In this document: one piece after another, positions 56,312 through 64,000 of the stretch
Layout: each line of letters opens with the position of its first letter
Position numbering within the stretch: position 1 is the stretch's first letter
Source of the DNA: Mikania micrantha
Lineage: Eukaryota; Streptophyta; Magnoliopsida; Asterales; Asteraceae
Direction of reading: 5' to 3'
Length of the DNA: 64,000 nt
NCBI GenBank assembly: GCA_009363875.1
Contig: CM018680.1
Coordinates: forward strand, 68,773,139-68,837,138
Position numbers and translations under genes: made by a program
The notes under the pieces: model-generated
Told to the model about the DNA's origin: nothing
Database searches by the model: none
Seen by the model: the letters and a program-made list of their open reading frames with translations, nothing else

Positions 56312-59284
56312 TGTCACACCCCCAATTTCCCACTCGTGGTGTCAGTCCACGTGGGTGTGACGTGTCCAGAATCACAGCTCAAGGTCATATAGAACACCTC
56401 TATATGCGTTTACAAATCCCATGTTTGACACATACACACAATAAAATAGTTTGCAGCGGAATAAAAGTTATCATAGCAGCGGAAATAAATATGTTTGAAA
56501 GCATGCAGCGGAAATGTAAATAGTTTAATACAACATTGTTTAGAACATTGAAAGTTAAATTGTTTTCAAAAGAAACAACAGAATGCATGCGGTTCCTAAA
56601 GCTCATCCCTTAACGTGCATCCTGTTACATGCGCAGCTAGTTACCTGAGAATACCAGTTAGAAAAAGTGTCAACACAATGGTTGGTGAGTTCACAGGTTT
56701 TGATATACATATAGTAGTGAAAAGTGTGTCATGCTGTTTATCAAATGTTAGTACCGAGCCCTAGGCCCAAAGTGTCAGTGCGTCACTACCGAACTAGACT
56801 TGTTTGTCCTTGCCTCCGCTATGCCTCGTATGCATAGCAAGTTAGGTCAGAATTTGCACGGGTTATGACATCCAGTCAACATAGTGCCCCGTGGGGTTAG
56901 TCATTCCCTAATGGATCCATCCAAATCTACCACGTTGTTCGTACATTAACGGTAAGACTTTGTGAGGGCTTAATACGAGTTCAACACTTAATGTTTGTCC
57001 AATAAACCAGCATACACCAAAAATGTTTGTACAGTAATAGATGTTTGACTCGATGCAACTAGTATTCTCCCCCTATTTAAAAGCGTTTGAAAAAGAGTAA
57101 AGAGGGGCCGTAAACTCACCTTAGTGATGAAGTAGTGTGTAAGCGTAAGCTCCTGAACGTCAAGTAGCACGTCTCGGTCACCGACAACCTATATCGTATA
57201 CCGTATGTGAGTTCGTGTAAGTGACCGTGCTAGTGTTCGTGTTAGTGCTCATGTTTGTGTCCAACAACCCTTGGTTGTTCATGTTTGTCCGTGTCGGTCC
57301 ACAATGACCGTGTTTGCTCGTGTTGGTCCATATTGACCGTGTTTGACCATGTTTGACCGAAGTTGACCGTGTCAAGTCAACGACCCGTTGGTGAACCGTG
57401 TGACGGTTTGTGACTCGTGTAGCAATCGTGTAAGTGTTTGTCGTGTGCAAAACGCGTAGGTCGCGTTTATGGACAACTTACTATTTATAGTAAGTTTCCA
57501 TTTTTAGAAAGTTCACAAAGCATGACGGTTTTATAGTTCTAGCATGTTCAATAGTCCTACGAGATCATGTTAACACATAGCACATCATCATGCGGATTCA
57601 CATAAGTCGTTTACAACATGTTAGTGCACAAAAGTTTCCTAAAACGGAAAGTTTCCATTTTTAGCATACGTGACATCGGAAACCATCTAACTTAGTATCT
57701 AATCATCATGTTATAACATATTAAGCCATTTAGCAAGCTCAAATCATTCAAAACGTTCATAAGTTGGTTTTTGTAAAAATAAAGTTACTAAATATAGTAA
57801 CTTTCTAATTTTGCATAGAAATGACCATTTAACATTTCTAAACCAATTTTTATATCACCAATCATCATAATAAACCACTTAACACCATTTAATCATGTCA
57901 TCTCATCCCAAATTATCATTTAACAACATTCTAACTAGAAAAGTTACTAAAAATAGTAACAATGACAAGTATGACTACAAACACCATCAAAACCACTTTC
58001 TAACAAATCAAATCATCATATTATCATCCTAACAACAATTCTACATACATGCATGCTCATTATTTTCACCAAATCACCAACTTGTAACTAAAAAGTTTCT
58101 AAATATAGTAAGGTCCTTACAAATCATGTTTTTAACCATTTCCAACATCATCTAACATGTAATCATCATCCAATATCATCAAGAAACATGCTTAACTACT
58201 GAAAATCATTCTAGCTATCATCGATCGTACATGCATGTGGTTAAATCACCCATTTGTGACCAAATCATGAAGTACTCATAAACATATCATCATGGATCGT
58301 CATGAAACACCATTTAAACATCATAGATCATCATAAAACTCATTAAAATCAACAAACCCAGATCAACACCTCGTGCATGTGCATTCAAAGTGCTTGCATG
58401 TGTGATTCAAGTCTTGCATGTGTGTGTAGAAGTGAGAATAATGCATTTTAAACTACAAGGGGCATTGAACTACCTTTCTAAGCTCTGTAGATTGCTGAGA
58501 TGATGCTCTAGCAGCTCTAAAACCTTCTGGTTCGTTGGACTCGACAGAAATCAAGATGGTGGTGGTGGTGGATGCTCCTTAGAGGTCTTCTTCCAATGAT
58601 CTCAAGCTTCCAAGGGTGTAAAAATGGCTTCCAATAGAGGAGAGAGGTTGTAACAGAGGGTTGGGGATGAAGATGGTCGAGAGGTTGAGTATGAGGTCGG
58701 GTATAATGAGTGAAAGGAGTAGTGTAGGCAAAATGATGACATTGGGAGCTTAAAAAGCTGTTTGGCGACTGGGGCGCCCCAGGCGTATCGCCTGACGTGG
58801 GCGAACCTCGCCTGTCGTTACGCGCGGATCTGGTCGGACGAGGCGCTCAATTTCCCCCCCGCGCGCATCGCCTGTCGCGGCTTCCCGGGTCAGGCGTACC
58901 GCCTGGCCTGTTTTTCAAGCCCAATAAGCTTGTTTTTGTTGTTCTGGCCCGATCTTGCCCGTTTCTCGATCATAGAACGTCGTTCGAGCGTCGTTTGGAC
59001 TCTATCGGTCAAGTGTTAGCCATAATTGACTTGTGACAGTGTTTCGTGAAGTTTCGAGTGTTGTGCTACACAATGTGTTAGACGTTCACCAACGTTCGTG
59101 TGTTTTGACACGTGTGTGCTGTTTGCCGATAATTCCACGAATTATCTAGTCATGAGTCAGTGTTCGTACTGTCGTGCCACGTGTCACACTAAATTAATCT
59201 AACTCTAGTGCCACGTGTACATAATGCATTTAAATAATCATTTAAATAAATAAGATGCTGACCTGGAAATTACGGGGTGTCACA
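56312..59284 (-). mobile_element. 3' LTR of the minus-strand gypsy element
   Basis: 2,973 bp; on the minus strand it starts TGTGACACCCCG next to the polypurine tract and ends GGGGGTGTGACA, inserted into the Tat-type element. The left flank is ATAAC; its partner is outside the window. Inside are a cluster of four TTGACC sites (57333-57368) in a degenerate TTGACCGTGTTTG repeat. A GC-rich block has palindromes AGGCGTATCGCCT (58781-58793) and AGGCGTACCGCCT (58892-58904). Confidence 0.85.
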
Positions 59285-59298
59285 TCCTCCCCATGTTA
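59285..59298 (-). other. Polypurine tract of the minus-strand gypsy element
   Basis: On the minus strand TAACATGGGGAGGA directly before the LTR start. Confidence 0.75.
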
Positions 59299-59319
59299 GA
59301 AAGAATTTCGTCCCGAAAT

Positions 59320-61221
59320 TCAACTCGTGTTGCTAGTGTTTGTCTGTTCCGCGAACAGGTGTGGGTACCTTTGTTTCATCTGATCTTCACGTTCCCACGT
59401 GAATTCCGGTCCTCGTCGCGAATTCCATCGTACTTTCACAATCGGAATCTTGCTGAGTTTGAGCTTTTTGGTTTCCCGGTCCATAATCTCCACCGGTTCC
59501 TCAACGAAATTCAATTGTTTGTCGATTTGTATTTCCTCGAGAGGAATAACAAGTGTTTCATCAGATAGGCACTTCTTGAGGTTCGAGATGTGGAATACGT
59601 TGTGTACACTGCTCAGTTCAACTGGCAGGTTTAGTTCGTAGGCTACAGGGCCTATTCGCTTTGTAATCTCGAAAGGTCCGATGTAACGAGGGTTCAACTT
59701 TCCTCGTTTGCCAAACCGAATGACACCTTTCCAGGGCGAGACCTTGAGCAACACTCTGTCCCCCACCTGGAACTCCAACGGTTTGCGTCGCTTGTCGGCA
59801 TAGCTTTTCTGTCTGTCCCGAGCTGCTGCCATTCGTTTGCGTATTTGCACGATCTTCTCAGTTGTCTCGTGCACCAGTTCTGGACCAGTCAGTTGGCTGT
59901 CTCCAACTTCCGCCCAGCAGATGGGTGATCGACACTTACGTCCGTAAAGTGCCTCGAATGGTGCAGCTTGAATGCTAGTGTGGTAGCTATTGTTATATGA
60001 GAACTCAACTAACGGTAGGTGAGATTCCCAGCTACTACCAAAGTCAATGACACATGCCCGGAGCATGTCCTCTAGTGTCTGTATCGTTCGCTCACTTTGC
60101 CCGTCCGTCTGCGGGTGGTAAGCGGTACTCATGTCCAATCTCGTGCCCAAAGCCTTATGCAAGGACTTCCAGAAATGAGACGTGAATCGACTGTCGCGAT
60201 CAGATATGATTGAGATTGGCACTCCATGTCGAGTGACCACTTCCTTCAAATAAATCCGAGTGAGTTTGTCTAGCTTGTCAGTCTCTTTAATGGGTAGGAA
60301 ATGAGCAGACTTCGTCAGTCGGTCTACGATAACCCAGATGGTATCGCATCCACTTGCCGTCTTAGGCAGTTTAGTGATGAAGTCCATGGAAATCTGTTCC
60401 CATTTCCACATTGGTAATTCCGGTTGTTGAAGTAACCCTGATGGCTTCTGGTACTCAACTTTGACTTTTGAGCACGTTAAACACTTACTTACGTAAGTTG
60501 CTATCTCAGCTTTCATGTTTGGCCACCAATAGGTTGTCTTCAAATCGTGATACATCTTGTCAGAGCCCGGATGTACGGAATACCGGCTCTTGTGAGCTTC
60601 GTCCATCACTACTTCTCTCAATCCTCCGTAGCGTGGAATCCAGATTCGATCCGTTAAATAGTAAGCTCCGTCGTCTTTTGCCTTTATTTGTTTATCCATG
60701 CCACGCATGGCTTCGAGAGTAAGGTTTTCAGTTTTCAGAGCTTCCTGTTGTGCTATCCGAATTTGATTCGGTAGTTCAGAATGGATCGTGAGTTGTAGGG
60801 CACGCACGCGTTTTGTTGTTTCCTTTCGGCTCGGCGCGTCGGCCACTACATTGGCTTTGCCTGGATGATACTTGATAGCGCAATCATAATCGCCGATAAG
60901 CTCGACCCATCTTCGTTGTCTCATGTTCAACTCTTTCTGGTCGAAGATGTGTTGTAGGCTCTTATGATCGGTAAAGATAGTGCACTTTGTGCCGTACAAG
61001 TAGTGTCGCCAGATCTTCAAGGCAAACACCACGGCTCCCAACTCAAGGTCATGAGTCGTGTAATTCTTCTCATGCACCTTCAGTTGACGTGAAGCGTATG
61101 CTATCACTTTCTCGCGTTGCATCAGCACACAACCGAGTCCCTGTTTCGAGGCGTCGCAATACACCACGAAGTCATCACATCCTTCCGGTAAGGATAGGAT
61201 GGCCGGATGGGTGCAGTGCAT
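59320..61221 (-). CDS. Ty3/gypsy RNase H, integrase and C-terminal chromodomain part
   Basis: A 633-residue frame. RNase H starts FVVYCDASKQGLGCVLMQ (about 18-35). The integrase zinc region HPGSDKMYHDLKTTYWW...CLTC follows (about 218-255), then the core with MDFITKLP, ISDRDSRF and YHPQTDGQSERT (about 280-375). The C-terminal part is unbroken here (RGKLNPRYIGPFEI, VFHISNLKKCL, IVKVRWNSRRGPEFTWERED, ending YPHLF). It covers the equivalent of the stop-ridden end of the plus-strand element. The start is artificial: the frame continues from the RT frame via a frameshift near 61200-61220. Confidence 0.9.
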   Translation of the reverse strand: MHCTHPAILSLPEGCDDFVVYCDASKQGLGCVLMQREKVIAYASRQLKVHEKNYTTHDLELGAVVFALKIWRHYLYGTKCTIFTDHKSLQHIFDQKELNMRQRRWVELIGDYDCAIKYHPGKANVVADAPSRKETTKRVRALQLTIHSELPNQIRIAQQEALKTENLTLEAMRGMDKQIKAKDDGAYYLTDRIWIPRYGGLREVVMDEAHKSRYSVHPGSDKMYHDLKTTYWWPNMKAEIATYVSKCLTCSKVKVEYQKPSGLLQQPELPMWKWEQISMDFITKLPKTASGCDTIWVIVDRLTKSAHFLPIKETDKLDKLTRIYLKEVVTRHGVPISIISDRDSRFTSHFWKSLHKALGTRLDMSTAYHPQTDGQSERTIQTLEDMLRACVIDFGSSWESHLPLVEFSYNNSYHTSIQAAPFEALYGRKCRSPICWAEVGDSQLTGPELVHETTEKIVQIRKRMAAARDRQKSYADKRRKPLEFQVGDRVLLKVSPWKGVIRFGKRGKLNPRYIGPFEITKRIGPVAYELNLPVELSSVHNVFHISNLKKCLSDETLVIPLEEIQIDKQLNFVEEPVEIMDRETKKLKLSKIPIVKVRWNSRRGPEFTWEREDQMKQRYPHLFAEQTNTSNTS

Positions 61222-62468
61222 AGTTTCTGTTTCAACAGGTTAAAAGCAGCTTCTTGTTTGTCTCCCCAATCGAACTTTTTGTCTTTATGAGTCAGGGATG
61301 TCAGTGATTGAGCAATCTTCGAGAATCCTTCAATGAATCTTCGGTAGTACCCGGCCAGACCTAGGAATTGTCGCACCTTAGTCGGAGTCTTGGGTGCTTC
61401 CCAGTTCTTAATTGCTTCAATCTTGGCTGGGTCTACGTGTATTCCCTGCTCATTAACCACGTGTCCAAGGAATTGGACTTCGCGTATCCAAAAGTCGCAT
61501 TTTGAAAGTTTGGCGTACAACTGCTCTTTCTTTAATAGCTCTAAGACTAGCCTCAAATGCTCAGCATGTTCTTCCCGATTCTTCGAGTAAATCAGAATGT
61601 CGTCAATGAACACTATCACGAATTTGTCAAGATAGGGCTTGCACACTCTATTCATGAGATCCATGAATACTGCTGGTGCGTTGGTCAGTCCAAAGGGCAT
61701 AACCAAAAATTCGTAGTGTCCGTATCGGGTTCTAAAGGCAGTCTTAGGAATATCATTCTCCTGTATCCTCAATTGATGGTAACCCGATCTTAAATCGATC
61801 TTGGAATAGTAGCTTGACCCTTGCAACTGGTCAAACAGATCGTCTATTCGCGGTAAGGGATATCGATTCTTGATCGTCACCTTGTTCAGCTCTCTGTAGT
61901 CGATACACATACGGAATGATCCGTCTTTCTTCTTTACGAACAAGACCGGTGCTCCCCAAGGTGAGAAGCTCGGTCTGATGAATCCCTTGTCTAACAGCTC
62001 TTGTAACTGGTTAGACAGTTCCTGCATCTCCGTTGGTGCTAGTCGGTATGGAGCCTTGGCGATCGGTGCTGCTCCTGGTGTAAGGTCTATCTGAAACTCG
62101 ACTTGTCGTTTCGGAGGTAGTCCAGGTAGGTCTTCGGGAAATACTTCGGGAAAATCGCGGACTACGGCGATGTCCTCAATCTTCCTCTCTTTCTTGGGTT
62201 GCTCGGCGATGAGGGCTAGTATGGCAGTGTATCCCTTTTGTAGGTACTTGTTCGCCTTCATGCATGATATGATGTTCAGAGGTACTCCCCGCCTTTCCCC
62301 CTGAATCGAGATCTGTTCTCCGTTCTGCAACGTCACTCGTACGATCTTCTCGTTGCATACGATCTCAGCTTGGTTAGCGGATAACCAATCCATTCCAACG
62401 ACTACATCAAAGCTTCCGAGAGTCACCGGCATCAAATCGATTTCGAGTTCATGATCCGCCAATACCAT
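61122..62468 (-). CDS. Ty3/gypsy protease end and reverse transcriptase
   Basis: Starts within the protease region (DVVVGMDWL, about residue 24) and carries the reverse transcriptase (FRMCIDYRELNKVTIKN, about 200; VFIDDILIYSKN, about 288; FLGLAGYYRRFIEGFSK, about 365). It leaves frame near 61205, where CCATCC is repeated around GG, making the last residues nonsense. Upstream it is in phase with gag across a TGA at 62475-62477. Confidence 0.88.
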   Translation of the reverse strand: MVLADHELEIDLMPVTLGSFDVVVGMDWLSANQAEIVCNEKIVRVTLQNGEQISIQGERRGVPLNIISCMKANKYLQKGYTAILALIAEQPKKERKIEDIAVVRDFPEVFPEDLPGLPPKRQVEFQIDLTPGAAPIAKAPYRLAPTEMQELSNQLQELLDKGFIRPSFSPWGAPVLFVKKKDGSFRMCIDYRELNKVTIKNRYPLPRIDDLFDQLQGSSYYSKIDLRSGYHQLRIQENDIPKTAFRTRYGHYEFLVMPFGLTNAPAVFMDLMNRVCKPYLDKFVIVFIDDILIYSKNREEHAEHLRLVLELLKKEQLYAKLSKCDFWIREVQFLGHVVNEQGIHVDPAKIEAIKNWEAPKTPTKVRQFLGLAGYYRRFIEGFSKIAQSLTSLTHKDKKFDWGDKQEAAFNLLKQKLCTAPIRPSYPYRKDVMTSWCIATPRNRDSVVC

Positions 62469-62474
62469 GACGCA

Positions 62475-63701
62475 TCATCGAAAGATGTGTTGTGTTTCAA
62501 TTAGCTTGCCGTCGGCTAGCTCTACGGTATACTTGTAGTCTAGTGGTGTTGGGCTAATATCTAGTAATTTGCTAAACTCACTAGATATAAAGCTCCTATC
62601 GGCACCGGTATCAAATAATATGCTAGCATAGACATTATTTAAAAGAAACGTACCGGTTACGATGTTAGGATCGTCCTTGGCTTCTCCCGAGCCAATCACA
62701 AATGCTCTCCCCTTGGCCGCTCCTCCTCCGGCCTTCTTCAATTGAGGGCAATCCCTCCTCATGTGGCCTGGTTTTCCACATTCATAACACCCTCTGGAGG
62801 TGTTCTGGTTGTTGTTCTGGTTGTGGTTGGGGTTGGGGTTGCTGTTGTTGGTTGGAAATCTTGATCTGCAATCTTTGGCCATATGGCCATGCCTTCCGCA
62901 CTTCAGGCAACGGTATCGTTCGCATTGCCCGAGGTGATGGTATGAACACCGGTTACACAAGGGGTATTTCCCTTGGTACACACCCTTCCCCTTGTCGTCG
63001 GGTTGAGTGGCAGTAAAGGCTCTGGCTGGTGCAGATCTTTGTTGTTGCTGAGGTTGATGAGATTGGTGGTGGCTGGGTTCCCACTTCCTCTTCTGGCTTT
63101 CTTGAGGCTTCAGATGTTCGCCTCGTTTGGGTAGCTTGCCTTGTGCTACCGCTTGGTCGGTTAGTTTGTGGGACAGTCGGATCAGTGGTTGGATGGTGGT
63201 GAGATCAGAAGCAGTCACCATGCTTTGGATTTGTTCGGGCAGCCCGCTGATGAACTGCTCGATCTTCTTGTATTCCGGCGTCACCATTGCCGGGCATAAC
63301 TTACATAGCTCATGAAATCGAGTGCAATATTGCTCGATCTCAGATCCCACCATTTTGTGTACCCAGAATTCGGCTTCCAGTTTCCGAATCTCATCACGAG
63401 GGCAATACTCCTCCTGCAGTAGTCTGGTGAAATCAGCCCATGGCATGGAGTTGGCACCGTCCAACCCCTGGGTTTGTACATGGGTATTCCACCATGTGAG
63501 TGCTGGTCCTTCCAGTGTACCAGTTGCGAACTTCACCCGGTTCTCTTCAGCACATTCGCACATGGCGAATACAGACTCCACTTTCTCCACCCAGCGGAGC
63601 ATTCCGACAGCTCCCTCAGTTCCCTTGAACTTGTGTGGGTGGCAGTTTAGGAAAGATTTAAAGGAACATCCTTTCCCGTTGCTGCTGTTTGACCCTGTTT
63701 G
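62475..63701 (-). CDS. Ty3/gypsy gag with zinc knuckles, plus start of protease
   Basis: The frame is open from 63701; the first in-frame Met is at 63602. It holds the gag domain (LTWWNTHVQ; EYCPRDEIRKLEAEFW), a Gln/His-rich linker, CNRC..., two CCHC knuckles (CLKCGRHGHMAKDC and CYECGKPGHMRRDC), and the protease start ILFDTGADRSF. It ends in TGA at 62475-62477, with protease continuing in the same frame. The N-terminus lies in a different frame (63742-63921). Confidence 0.88.
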   Translation of the reverse strand, partial: QTGSNSSNGKGCSFKSFLNCHPHKFKGTEGAVGMLRWVEKVESVFAMCECAEENRVKFATGTLEGPALTWWNTHVQTQGLDGANSMPWADFTRLLQEEYCPRDEIRKLEAEFWVHKMVGSEIEQYCTRFHELCKLCPAMVTPEYKKIEQFISGLPEQIQSMVTASDLTTIQPLIRLSHKLTDQAVAQGKLPKRGEHLKPQESQKRKWEPSHHQSHQPQQQQRSAPARAFTATQPDDKGKGVYQGKYPLCNRCSYHHLGQCERYRCLKCGRHGHMAKDCRSRFPTNNSNPNPNHNQNNNQNTSRGCYECGKPGHMRRDCPQLKKAGGGAAKGRAFVIGSGEAKDDPNIVTGTFLLNNVYASILFDTGADRSFISSEFSKLLDISPTPLDYKYTVELADGKLIETQHIFR

Positions 63702-63741
63702 TCAGAAACCAGTGTCGTGTGATAGTATTGTGTTAGCTACA

Positions 63742-63921
63742 CTATATTAGTCGCGTCAGGCAAGTGTTAGTACCATTGTTGTTTCCGCTAGTTTCGCTAT
63801 GCTGGCGACTGGCTTCGTAGTCAGCGATTGCTTTGTTGACCCGACGGTCAACCATCATTTTTATCACAGCGGCATCTAGTGTCCGTTTAGCAGGACGCGC
63901 GTACGGTCCTCTTCCCGCCAT
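63742..63921 (-). pseudogene. Gag N-terminus of the minus-strand gypsy element, out of frame
   Basis: From an ATG at 63919-63921 the frame reads MAGRGPYARPAKRTLDAAVI and stops after 59 residues at 63742-63744. The main gag frame starts after a stop at 63702-63704 and is offset by one base, so a frameshift lies between. No primer site or 5' LTR is visible before the window ends. Confidence 0.7.
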
Positions 63922-64000
63922 GTATGGTTCTATATATAAGGGATAGAGTTTTAATCAGCACATGTTAGAGTGTTAGTCAAATGTCATGTCAGATGTCAGA

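Noticed and set aside
57178..57450. 90-codon frame rich in Thr/Asn/His
   Set aside because: Product of the degenerate TTGACCGTG repeat inside a gypsy LTR.

Overview
This window is plant nuclear DNA, very probably from the daisy family (Asteraceae). The inference rests on an intron-rich plastid-protein gene, two plant signalling-peptide genes, long AT-rich intergenic stretches, and the style of the Ty1/copia and Ty3/gypsy elements and tRNA-derived SINEs. No ribosomal, tRNA or bacterial-type gene was seen. The family assignment is inference; 'flowering plant' is secure.

Only four host genes are well supported. Two encode short secreted peptides of the PIP (PAMP-induced secreted peptide) type, at 6321-6536 (minus) and 33662-33883 (plus). 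Both end in the SGPSP[K/R]GPGH signature, and a broken third copy lies between them at about 20510-21159. A seven-exon gene at 44654-49255 (plus) encodes a thylakoid-lumen FKBP-type protein resembling PNSL4/FKBP16-2. An intronless gene at 51444-51950 (minus) encodes a 168-residue protein of unknown function with a possible N-myristoylation signal and a hydrophobic C-terminal third.

The rest is mostly mobile DNA. 1-5023: a minus-strand Ty1/copia element running off the left edge (integrase, protease, gag, primer site, 5' LTR). 6950-17270: a long-TIR DNA element split by a complete, very young Ty3/gypsy element (7667-17174, TSD CACAT, LTRs differing at only three positions). 17.3-44 kb: AT-rich DNA with SINEs, hAT-type non-autonomous elements (several with 8-bp target duplications), short Helitrons, foldback elements, a CACTA-like palindrome array and a 2.2-kb tandem array of a TIR-flanked unit. 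53223-64000: a Tat-type gypsy element (LTR, gag, protease) interrupted at 56312 by the 3' LTR of a second, minus-strand gypsy element whose coding region fills the right end of the window.

Every retroelement coding region carries breaks (in-frame stops or frameshifts), so none is intact in the window. The youngest one has an uninterrupted 1408-codon frame and then three in-frame stops within 309 bases of its C-terminal part. In the host part, the PIP genes are expected to act in receptor-kinase immune signalling and the FKBP protein in the chloroplast NDH complex; no operon-like relation exists between them.
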